A DNA stretch of 64,000 nt from Cycas panzhihuaensis (taxonomy: Eukaryota > Cycadophyta), in NCBI GenBank assembly GCA_023213395.1, contig CM041465.1:204545741-204609740 (forward strand), given 5' to 3'. Positions 23,034 through 32,868 of the stretch are shown in pieces. The notes under the pieces are model-generated. The model saw only the letters and a program-made list of their open reading frames with translations. It did not search any database and was not told the DNA's origin. Each line of letters opens with the position of its first letter. Position 1 is the stretch's first letter. The position numbers and the translations under genes were made by a program.

Positions 23034-24089
23034 ATTCCTATCCTCTTAAAATAATACTTCACTCTCGAAGTATTGAGAAATGCTTATAGCTCAATCTAAT
23101 CTTCTAATCGCCTCCTGCTATATCCTGTAAGTCATCACTATTTGGTTTGATCTTACATTTTCTATGGAGTTTTGCTAACAAGTATCTTGAATTTACCAAT
23201 GTTTATTCCTGGGGCCAGGCACATGATGTATCTTGTTTTGCATTAGGAGTATCCTAGGACATGTGAGGTGTCTTAACTATCATGTCCTAGTCTTGCCTTA
23301 TGTTTACACATTTTGTTTTTAAATGAAATGGTTTATGGAAGTAGAAATGAGGATTTTATAAAAAAAATTAATCGTAAGGGTCATGGATTGATGACTGTTT
23401 ATTATGAAATAGAAAAGAAAGTATGGAATTATGAACTGAGATCAAGCATAACTTTAAAGGTATAGGAAGAGAGGATAAATTTTGGAATATACCTTAGATG
23501 GAGATAAAAATTTATGCAAGTTTTATTAGACCACAACACTTTTTAGGAGAGAGAAAGAGATAAGGAATTAGTGATAGATGTTTGTTATAAAAGAAAATTT
23601 TTAACAGATTTTTAGGAATGGTATTTAGATAAAAGAAAATATTTAATAGAAAAAAATAATATTGATGATATGAAATTGAAGGGTTTTGGGAAAAGTTAAA
23701 TGAGGTTTTGTAAGGGGTAATATTAAGAGATGAAACATGATGAGCAGATTGAAGTTGTAGAGTATCCTGTTGAGGATGAGTAAAGGGATGAACTAAGGTT
23801 ACAAGGAGGAAGGGATTTGACCTACAAAAAAACTAGATTTAAGGAAATTATGATTATGGCTAATTATGGGATTTGGAAAAGAAAATTTTATTATAATTAC
23901 TGAACAAGGAAAAGAGAGAGGATAAATAATGCTACTAAAGAAATGTGCATGTATAACACAGGACTACTGGATACCTTGCATATAGCTTATTAAGATTCTT
24001 TTTCAAAGTCTACTTGTTCTTCATTGTCTTTATGCTACCCTTAAGAAACTTCACTTTGTATTTATTTATTGATATTGTTTGGAGATTAT
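23034..24089 (-). other. Element F interior, unrecognised part
   Basis: AT-rich and A/G-rich on the plus strand (23300-23950), without a usable frame on either strand. Confidence 0.45.
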
Positions 24090-24445
24090 TCTATTGCCCT
24101 ACTTAAAGTCTTCTATGTAGTTATGTTGTTCCTTCTCTAGAATCTCCTCATTAATAGTTTCTTCTTCCAATCCTTTATCTTCTACTCGAGTTATATCTTA
24201 CTTATGCCTCTTGAAAGTTGTGATAGCCACCTCTGAAAACTGGTACCATAAAAAAGGTTCTTTAGCCTAATTAATGAACCACTTATAAGCTTGTCCATTT
24301 AATATCATTTCTAATATTGGTTCATACTCTTCAAATTTCCTATCGGGTGTGAACTTGAAATCTTCTATCCATTTTTTCATGCTCTTGTAATCCTCCAAAT
24401 TAAAAAAAATTGTCTCCATTTTATTTTCCTCATGTTGCACTTCGA
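24090..24445 (-). pseudogene. Gag-like remnant of element F
   Basis: The minus strand reads NLEDYKSMKKWIEDFKFTP, then LNGQAYKWFIN, a stop, and AKEPFLWYQFSEVAITTFKR. The spacing of the A..W motif and the F...F motif resembles the Gypsy retrotransposon Gag core. It is interrupted by stops. Confidence 0.4.
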
Positions 24446-24479
24446 TGATTAAAATCTATATTATCTACTAGTTAAAATT

Positions 24480-24665
24480 GTTACATATGACTACTTATTA
24501 CGAATGTCTCCTTTGTAAAAGAACACTTTTTCTTATTTACGAGCAATTGCGCTTTCTTAAGAATGAGCATAACTGTCTTTATATGTTCCAAGTATTCTTC
24601 CCATGTTTTACTATAGATTAGGATATCGCCAAAGAAAACCAGTATGAATTTCCTCAAAATGTGTT
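24480..24665 (-). pseudogene. Gypsy RT fragment in element F
   Basis: On the minus strand the peptide reads RKFILVFFGDILIYSKTWEE followed by YLEHIKTVMLILKK and KKCSFTKETF. This is the fingers/palm segment of Ty3/Gypsy reverse transcriptase around the catalytic motif. The family motif is F-x-DD-I-L-I-YS; here it is FFGDILIYS, so the first catalytic aspartate of the pair is glycine. The fragment lies upstream of the gag-like remnant in transcription order, opposite to a normal Gypsy element. This points to rearrangement rather than simple decay. Confidence 0.75.
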
Positions 24666-24722
24666 TTAATATTGAATCGACCTTTTTTAGCTTTTACCTT
24701 TACCCTTTCCCTTCGAAATGAA

Positions 24723-24734
24723 GCTCTAATACCA
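24723..24734 (-). promoter_or_regulatory. Primer-binding site of element F
   Basis: The minus strand reads TGGTATTAGAGC two bases inside the 5' LTR. Confidence 0.8.
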
Positions 24735-24736
24735 CT

Positions 24737-25298
24737 TGTAGTAATCTTACAGATATCTTCTAAGAAATTTTACAAAAATAGATAAAATAACCACCAAATG
24801 CACTTTCCAAATATTTAATCAAGAGAGTAATGATACAAAATTACTTAAATACTTATAGCATACAAATATAAAATGGTATGAAATGAACATAAATTGAATA
24901 GATACAAGGTTACCAAAAGATCCTATAAATTATTGATGATAAAGAATCCCTCTTCAAGGCAAGGTTCCCTCTACAAAGCTCCTTAAAAGGGCCAAAAATA
25001 CTGTAGTTTAAGACTTCTCCGATAATGCCAAAATGAGGCTGCAAATCCTCCTTAAATAGGTAGCTAAAAGATAGTGATAGAAGTCAACTAGAAAAGGGGG
25101 ATAAATCTGCTCAAAACTAATACCGGAAGTTGGCCAAAACTCCTCTAAAAACTAGTAAGCTAAAAACTTTATACGGTCATAAATTTTGATATAGATGTCA
25201 AAATTAACTTTCATCTAAGCTATTGGAATCATCGTTTTAAGACCTTTGATTTGAATGGTCACATACTATATTTTTTTACCATATTTTGGAATGCTATA
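24737..25298 (-). repeat. 5' LTR of element F
   Basis: 562 bp, beginning TGTAGTAATCTTACAG on the plus strand and ending GGAATGCTATA. AAGAG follows. Confidence 0.88.
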
Positions 25299-25303
25299 AA
25301 GAG

Positions 25304-27190
25304 GATTATGTAAAAAGTGTAAAAGAAAATTTTATCTCGTTATCACGTAGGGATCCAACACAAAGACTCAAATTTAGACTCAAATTTCTCTATGAAAACA
25401 ACATCAAAATATATTAAATTATATGCAAAAATGTTGAGCTCTAAATTAGGATTCCAATGGTTTAGATAGTTTAGAAAATAGAGTCTTAAAACTCAAGATA
25501 TTAAAGAAAATGCATAGGTACCCTTTTATTAAAAAAAAAAAGTTTAAAATTTAATACCTTTGGCTACATAGAGCTAGGGTCACATCATCATATCATATGA
25601 CCAAGGGCTAAGACTTAGGTAGCTACTAGAATTTAGAACAAAATTCAATCTGATTTAATATACTTAAACCTTTGAAAAAATTAATTTAAACCAAAAATTA
25701 CCCGACAACAAAAAATCTACACACGCGAAACTTTAATGATGTATCTAAAATACCAATCAAATCGCTCATGATAAAATCATACCAAATGCAAAAAGATTAT
25801 GGAAATACAATGCACCATGACCCTAATCACAAATTTTAGGACATTGGTATACGTAATTACAATAACCATGGTACAGGATATAGACAAAACATAAGGTGAT
25901 GATATGAAGATAAGCAACAATGGGCACAACCTAGCAATAAACACAGAGTTAAGGTTTAAGTGAATAGGATAAATTAGAGCTCGATTTCATCACAATCCTC
26001 TAATCTTAATTTTATAATTTTTTGTACATAAAATGGTTCTATGTTCTTCCCAAGAGCTTTGCATAACCATAAATTCTCCATAACTACTTCACAGAGACAC
26101 AAAATGAACAATGAGTGGACCATAAATGAATACTAATTATTCATGATATTTTTACCATAGTAAAATAACACGGATACCAATATTTGAATCCTCATAGATG
26201 GAGTTGGAGCAAATCACATAGAGGAGCCATAACTTTTAAATATCATAATTTCATTGTAGGATTTTCATACGACTTATGACAACAACTTGCAATCACAACA
26301 GCTTGATGCTACCACAAATAATGTATAGAAAAATTTAAATGGATTTTTAGATGAATTCTCAAACAACATCAAAACGATCTCCACACAAGGTTAAGGCAGC
26401 TTTCATGAACTAAATCCATTTCTTCTCCATGGCTATATAGTTGGGTAGTCTCAAGTATGTCTTTTATTGAGTTACATATAAACATAACACAAATTATCTA
26501 TAATAGGTTTCACCTCTCTTCATATAATAAATAAACAGAATGACTATAATAAACACAAACAGAGAAATAGACTAGGTACGTCTCCTCTCTTATAAATGGG
26601 AAATAAAACATGCAGAACAAAGGTGCCACAACAAACAAAGCCATGAACCACAAATTATCTAAGTATAATATCTTCATGACAATTTAGGGTTTCACCTTTA
26701 ACATATTGGCAAATGATTCAATCTGCAATACTCAATGGAGCTTATACATACCAGCAAACCATGAACCTATGAATAGAGTCACAAACTAACATTAATAGAT
26801 GGCACAACTTGTAACAACAATAAATTTGGCAAATGACTCAATGGAGCCACCTCCTCACCCATAAACTCAACAATCATAAATATGCAACAGATCAAATCCT
26901 TCCAATGAATAAATCTTGCTTAACCTTAGCTCTAATACTATGTTGAAAAATAAAAGTGACAGAAAAAAATATTGGCAGAAATGAAAAATATCAAACATCA
27001 AGATTGCAATGGTACCCTTAAGGTACCTTAACTTTGATTAACACCATAAGAACATTGTTACATTAGTTATTTCATATGATACATGGAGTGTATATTTATA
27101 ATACATAACTTTACTATATGTGGCACCCATTGCAAAATACTAACATTATAATAAAGTTAATTCTACAAATGTGTATTACTATTATGTCTC
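25304..27190. other. Sequence between element F and the element D pol relic
   Basis: AT-rich with no recognised gene. At 26929-26940 the minus strand reads TAGTATTAGAGC. TGTTGAAAAATAAAAG follows at 26941 on the plus strand, the arrangement expected at the inner end of another minus-strand LTR. No partner LTR was found, so this may be one end of a further, truncated element. Confidence 0.4.
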
Positions 27191-27197
27191 GTAAAGC

Positions 27198-30100
27198 ATG
27201 AACCAAATTATTCCAACAGAATTATGGGAGAAATCATTCTTAATAGAAGCCTCTTACCCATTAGTTTGGTTCGATGAATTTGTATTAACCACTGCAACGA
27301 ATAAGAAAGTAGTAAAGGAGTCAAAATGTTACTTACCTATATTATGGCAAACTTGGGCATGTGATCATAGAATGCAAAAGAAGATAATTTGATTTACAAC
27401 CCATATAAAACTCGATTAGATAACAAGGAGGACAAAATCCACAATAGAACAAAGGCTATGGTTAAGGTAATAAACAACAATAAAGAAATCAACCCAGAAA
27501 TTAGAATCAGGGTGATAATAAGAATTTTTAGCAAAGAGGCCATGTGGCCAACCCCTACACTGATTCCCAAAACTTGTTCTTTATCACACTCTCTTCTTAT
27601 CATATAGATAACTCTTGGTTGATAGATTTTAATGCCACTCATCATATGACAAGCACTAAAGAACTCTTGAAGGACACCACACCTACTTAAGCACAAACAA
27701 TCACCTTTAGTGATGACATTACATATGACATGGCTAAGATTGGGAAAACTACCATAGCCTTTAAAAATTCAAGTATTTGTCATCATATAAGTGATGCCTT
27801 TTATGTTCTTAGCACAAAATAGAACCTGCTCTTTATTAGTTAGATTGATAAATAGAGCTTTTATGTATACTTTAGTTAGGGAATATGCATTATTTCAAAC
27901 CACTCAACTGGTTAAGTAGTAGTGATAAGATATAGAGATGGTATACTTTACAAACTCAATGGTGTCCTAGTTTCTATTGCATAGGATTAGAACTCGTGTT
28001 AGAGTGTAGTCTAATCAACTAGATAAAGGCAAGTAAATTGTTACAAAAGACCTACCTGTTGAAATGTAGGAAGAATCCTCTCATAGTTAAGAGCAACCTA
28101 CTCAAACGTGTACTAAGGATTAGTTATGGCATCAATACCTTGGTCATTTAAATATATAGAGTCTTAATCTCATGTTTACACTTCAAATGGTACACAGGTT
28201 GCCAAAGATCAAATAAAATAATATTTCAGTGAAGCCTACATTGTTGGTAATCAACACAGGTAACCTTTCCAATATAAGAAAGCTTGGCGTACAACTAAAC
28301 CACTGGGCTTGATTAACTAAGATATTTGTAGACCTATGTCAACACCTTCACTCAATGGTCATTTGTGCTTTATCACTTTTAATAAGAATTACTCTTAGAA
28401 AGTTTGGCTCTACTTTCTAAAGAACAAGTTTGAAATCTTTAACAAATTCAAAGATTTCAAAGTTGAAGTGGAAAATGAATTATGTATGACAAATAAGATA
28501 TTTTATTTAGATAATGGAGGTGACTATACTTTGAATCATTTCACTAAGTTCTGTAAAAAACATGGCATCAAACATCAGTTCTTAGCCCCTCATACTCCTT
28601 AGTAAAATGGTGTTATTGAATGCATGGATTAAACATTGGTGAACAAGGCTAAATTAATGGTCAAAGCTACAAATTTTGTTGATTTATTCTAAGATGAAGC
28701 TATTCATATTATTGCTTACCTAGCAAATAGGAGCTTGACTTCAATTGTAAAAAACATGACACCCAAGAAGGCTTAGTTAAGGCAAAAGCCTATAATCTCA
28801 CACTTTAGAATATTTAGATGTACTGTTTATAAGTTTGTTGTAAAGATGATCAAAGATTGAAATATATATTTATAGGCTACATACCTAAGTGCAAAGCTTA
28901 CAAGGTATATGACCCTGTTGGAAGATAGGCATACTCATCTTAAGATATTATATTTTTAGAAAACAATCAAAACTTGGATCAATCTCAACTATAGTTTCTG
29001 GTAGACGATGGTGTTGATGTTTTAGAAGCTCCTCCTACAGTAATTGTGGACCCTTATGCTCTTTCAACCTCATATACTCCAAGTTCATTATTTGCTTCTC
29101 TTACATCTCCATCTATTTCTACAACAACTTCTACATTGCTACCTCTATCTTTAGACAACACACAATTTAAAGCTAAAAGTATTAAGAACTTTCCTAAGTG
29201 ATATTTGTCAGTTATGAAAAATGCACCATCATCTCCTGCAGTACCAAAAAGGCAATCTAAGTTAAGGTATACAACAAACTTTACCTTAATGGCACAAGTT
29301 CTCAACACCCTCGGGCCTTCCACCTTTGAGAAGACAATCAAGGACCAAATGTGGCAGGCTATTATGGATGAGGAGATGTATTCCATCCTAAAAAATAATA
29401 TTTGGGAGCTTACTAAATTATCTCCAAAAAGGAAGCCAATTAATTATCGTTAGTTTTATAAAATAAAGTATCATGTTGATGGCTCCATTAAAAGACATAA
29501 AGCACATCTTGTTACGAAATGCTTTAAATAATAAGAAGGAATTGCCTATTACGAGACTTTTACGTCAGTTGTCAACATAATAACTTTTCATCTAGTTATA
29601 TCGCTAACAATTTAGTTCAAATGGCATGTTTATCAGATGAACGCCAAGAGTGCTTTCCTCAATGGAGACCTTTCTAAAAAAGTTTATGTGAGACAACCTC
29701 CTAGCTATATTGTTCCTAGAAAAGAACATTTAGTTTGCAAGCTTAAGAAAGTTTTATATGGACTTAAGCAAGCACATCGTGCCTGGTATGCAAAGATTAA
29801 CGCCTTTTCTTAAGCATGGATTGAATTGTTTATGCTTTGATCTTAATTTGTGCATTCAGATTCACAATAATCTAATTACTATTGTTGTTCTATTGATGAT
29901 TTGTCAATTACTATAAATGATAACAAAGAGATTTATGGTCTTCAATAGGAACTTAAAAGTAATTTCGAGATGACTGACCTTGGACTGCTCCACTATTTCC
30001 TTGGCATTAAAGTGTGGCAAGAACTAAGACATATTTTCTTATTGTAATCCAAATATGTAAATGAGCTCTTGTAGTATTTCAAAATGAGTGACTAGAAACC

Positions 30101-30810
30101 TTCACTTATTCCCATGGAGATTGAAACTAACCTTAGCATGGACGAACAAGGTAAACCTATTGATCCCACTCTTTATATATAATTAATAAGGAGTTTGATT
30201 TATCTTACTCACACTTACTCTGATATATCACATGCAATCAGGATTTGTTTTAGGTATATGTTCAGCCTAAGATGTCGCATTAGAAAATCATAATTAGAAT
30301 TCTCAAGTATATTCACGATACCTTATAACATAAGCTAGATTATGGCTAAACATAAACTCCTGTTTTAAAAGGATTCACTAATGCAGACTGGGTTGGTTGT
30401 GAAGATTCTTGCCATTATACTTTAGGATATTATTTTGATATAAACTCAGCTATTGTTTCTTAGAGTTATAAGAAATAACCCAATATTGCTCTTTCCTTTA
30501 TTAAAGCATAACATAAAGTAGGTATTTATGTAGATATTAAGGTGATTTGGCTACATAGAATTCTTGTTAAACTTAGCATTTAACAGACTCAAGCAACTCT
30601 CATATATTGTGACAATTAAAGTGTATTAAAGATGACTAAGAATCATATTTTTCATGTACATACAAAACACATTGAGGTTCATCATTATTTCATTCATAAA
30701 CATGTATAAGACAAAGAAATTGATGTTTTGTACTAATCAACCGAAGACTAGGTTATAGATATCTTTACCAAAGTATTTAGTAAATTAAAGTTTGAAAGGT
30801 TTTGACATGA
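27198..30810 (+). pseudogene. gag-pol relic of element D (Copia)
   Basis: The 3' part of gag and all of pol are traceable, in a heavily decayed state. A zinc knuckle near 27327-27388 reads, with a frame change, CY...YGKLGHVIIECKKK. The protease site near 27610 is WLIDFNATHHMT (D-S-G now D-F-N). Integrase includes LWHQYLGHL near 28125, DNGGDYTLNHF near 28510 and a TP..NGV..ECMD relic near 28600. RT includes FLNGDLSKKVYV, LKQAHRAWYAKIN and an IDDLSITIND active-site segment near 29890, then MTDLGLLHYFLGI. RNase H ends with DIFTKVFSKLKFE near 30790. Dozens of stops and indels are present. The N-terminal gag and a nearby 5' LTR are missing at this place, consistent with D being split. Confidence 0.85.
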
Positions 30811-30839
30811 CTTCGACTTCATAATTAATGAAGCTATCA

Positions 30840-31288
30840 TTAAGAGAGGATGCTAAAATATAATGACATATTTTTGTACTTTTATATAGTTATATGTTAA
30901 GTCATACCTTAATATTTTATTCTTAGTTGAGAGTCATCACTTCACCTTTACCTTATAATTGCCCAATGAGATGTGTTCGAGATGAGGTTCAATCAAATGT
31001 AAGCATGTGAGGTTTAATCCACATTCACTATTTGTAAAGTGTGAGACATCGAGCCCTTTATAAATTAAGGCCATGCTTATACTCATTATAACGATCTTTG
31101 ATGAGAGTTAAAATTCTGTAGGCATCAACTAATTTGATTCTTCATTATCTTAAATTAGAGCTAATTTCTAATCATTTTCATATTATGTTCATTGAATGCG
31201 TGCATGATATATTTTGATGAGTTTATTTGTTTGATACAAGAGAGTTAAGATCTTGTTTTCAATAATTAGATCAATTCTAATTTTCTCA
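30840..31288 (+). repeat. Polypurine tract and 3' LTR of element D
   Basis: TTAAGAGAGGA is followed by the LTR from TGCTAAAATATAATG (30851) to TTCTAATTTTCTCA (31288). It aligns with 12309-12749. Confidence 0.8.
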
Positions 31289-31293
31289 CAAAG

Positions 31294-32255
31294 AACTTGC
31301 AAATTAATAAATAATTTAAAATCTAACATCTTATTAAAAAAAGCTTAAAAATACTAAAATAAACTTGTCTATTTAATAAAGCTATGAAGTTCTCACTCTT
31401 TAGTCAAGGGTTTAAATCCAATAAAAATATGTTTGCTGTATGCAATTAATTTATACCATACATTTTACTTTGGCAAGCATAGGATTATATCTTTTAGTAC
31501 CTTGGTAAGATCCATTACACCAACACACATTGAAAAAAAAAAAAAAAAGAAAAAAGAAAAGAATGCTTCAAAATTTTAAGTTCCACAAATTGTGACTTAC
31601 AAAATTTTAAACATTCATTTATTTATATTTTCAAATAGAATGTATAACACATAACTTTTAGCCCATAAAACTATAATTTGCATCCTTAACAAATTTAAAA
31701 GTTATTAGGTGGTAAATTATGGTTGACTGAACATTCTCAGGCTCTACTCTTTCAAAAACCACCTAAGCCCTACAACCCATATTCAAAGCAGATGGCCACA
31801 AACAAATATAATGATTACTCCCTAAAATTAAACATTAATTTCAGACGTTGGAGATTAATTTGCTCTACATTGACGGCTAAATTTTGAAATTGTGTGACGG
31901 ACAAAAAGCCGTCAAACTCAGCAATACAGAGGTCCACGAGAATAGAGATTGTTGAAGCTCGAAGTACCAGGGGCTTTCGAATTAATTACAGATAAATCTC
32001 AAATCAGTGGGGTTTTAAACTTGATCAAGCTTTAAATGAAAGTTGGGGAGCTCGCCCTCTAATTTAGCGGAGATTCCACAGGTGAAATCCTGATTTTCTG
32101 CGGGGTGGTGCTTTATTCTGCTCGGGGTTCTGGCAGTGGTGGATCTGCAGTCAACATGGTAACACTCACTTCCATACACATGTTTTTCTGCAACGTTTGC
32201 AAAACATCGAACATAGCAGCCCCGCTGAAGGTCCCCAAACTTTTGGGTTTTCTGA
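31294..32255 (+). other. Upstream region of RPS18
   Basis: The first half is AT-rich, with an A-rich tract at 31533-31560. AGCCCA at 31660-31665 is the reverse of TGGGCT, a site II-type element common in plant ribosomal-protein promoters, although here it is about 640 bases from the start codon. The sequence becomes more GC-rich from about 31850, fitting promoter and 5' UTR. No TATA box stands out near the gene, which is usual for this gene class. The opposite-strand frame 32113-32337 overlaps the first exon and is judged a chance frame. Confidence 0.45.
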
Positions 32256-32264
32256 AAACCCTAA
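32256..32264 (+). promoter_or_regulatory. Telo-box upstream of RPS18
   Basis: AAACCCTAA lies 38 bases before the ATG. Telo-boxes of this sequence close to the transcription start are characteristic of plant ribosomal-protein and translation genes, where they act with site II elements in dividing cells. This supports a genomic gene copy rather than a processed pseudogene. Confidence 0.65.
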
Positions 32265-32301
32265 TATGATGGTATGTGTTTTTAATAACTGACTGCTTTG
32301 A

Positions 32302-32868
32302 ATGGAGTCTCTGATAGCGAACGAAGACTTTCAGCACATTCTTCGTGTGCTAAATACCAATGTTGATGGGAGACAGAAGATAATGTTTGCCCTAATTTCC
32401 ATTAAAGGTGTTGGCCGGCGCTTTGCTAATCTCGTATGTAAGAAGGCCGATGTCGACATGAATAAGAGGCGAGTTATAAACAATTACATCTTTTTCTAAC
32501 GCGTCTCTAATTATTCAAGCGGGGTGCCAATGAGTATTTTTCTGTTGTTTAATGGTTTGTTTTGGTTTGGGTATGATTCTTTTGGATGTGTTCTTTAATT
32601 ATTTTTGGGAAATGGGTTTTTCCTTTTCTTGTCTTCATCTAGGTTTATTGGATATTGATGGTTTCGTATTGTTTGGCAGAGCTGGTGAGCTATCAGCAAG
32701 TGAGCTTGAGAATTTGATGGTGATTATTGGAAACCCTAGACAATTTAAGATACCTGACTGGTTTCTCAACAGAAAGAAGGATCACAAAGATGGTCGATAC
32801 TCTCTAGTTGTTTCCAATGCGCTCGATATGAAACTTAGGGATGACTTGGAACGTTTGAAGAAGATCAG
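32302..32868 (+). CDS. RPS18: 40S ribosomal protein S18 (uS13 family), exons 1 and 2; last exon not found
   Basis: Exon 1 (32302-32468) starts [20 protein letters not shown] and contains the uS13 helix-hairpin segment [20 protein letters not shown]. Exon 2 (32680-32868) has [27 protein letters not shown] and [16 protein letters not shown]. The protein sits in the head of the small ribosomal subunit and contacts the large subunit and tRNA. The exons join in frame (phase 2 to phase 2, arginine codon AG|A) if intron 1 uses a GC donor (AAGAG|GCGAGT) and the acceptor TTTGGCAG. Exon 2 ends with the donor ATCAG|GTAAAT, again splitting an arginine codon. The usual protein has about 152 residues; about 34 C-terminal residues (the NHRGLRHYWG region) should follow in another exon and were not found in the window. 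No stop interrupts these exons. Conserved introns exclude a retrocopy. The missing end leaves open whether it is a working gene with a giant last intron or a truncated copy. Confidence 0.88.
32469..32679 (+). other. RPS18: RPS18 intron 1 (GC-AG type)
   Basis: 211 bp. The donor GCGAGT matches the consensus of the minor GC class. A nearby GT at 32473 would add four bases and break the frame with exon 2. The acceptor region is T-rich and ends TTTGGCAG. Confidence 0.7.

Larger units (their letters stand above)
22474..25298 (-). mobile_element. Element F: short Gypsy-derived LTR element
   Basis: Direct repeats of about 560 bp at 22474-23033 and 24737-25298 share long identical runs, such as GAGAGTAATGATACAAAATT. 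The minus strand carries a PBS (TGGTATTAGAGC, 24734-24723) just inside the right copy and an AAGAGGATAGG purine tract just inside the left. AAGAG flanks both sides (22469-22473 and 25299-25303), a perfect 5-bp duplication. The interior is only about 1.7 kb and holds a Gypsy RT scrap and a gag-like scrap, so this is an internally deleted, non-autonomous copy. Confidence 0.88.
12309..31288 (+). mobile_element. Element D: old Copia element opened by nested elements E and F
   Basis: 12309-12749 and 30851-31288 are diverged copies of one LTR of about 440 bp, in direct orientation. A Copia pol relic lies just before the right copy, and a purine tract (AAGAGAGGA) precedes that copy. The left copy is followed by ATTAGAGTT, which could be a PBS that has lost its first bases. 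Flanks are CCAAG (12304-12308) and CAAAG (31289-31293), one mismatch apart. Complete elements E and F lie between, each with its own perfect target duplication. Removing them leaves roughly 8.5 kb. The alternative is that the left copy is an unrelated solo LTR. Confidence 0.55.

Noticed and set aside
31533-31560. A-rich tract that might be a retroposon tail
   Set aside because: No SINE or LINE body or target duplication was seen before it; likely a simple repeat.
32113-32337. Minus-strand frame of 74 codons over the RPS18 start
   Set aside because: Antisense to the promoter and exon 1 of RPS18, with no similarity to a known protein.
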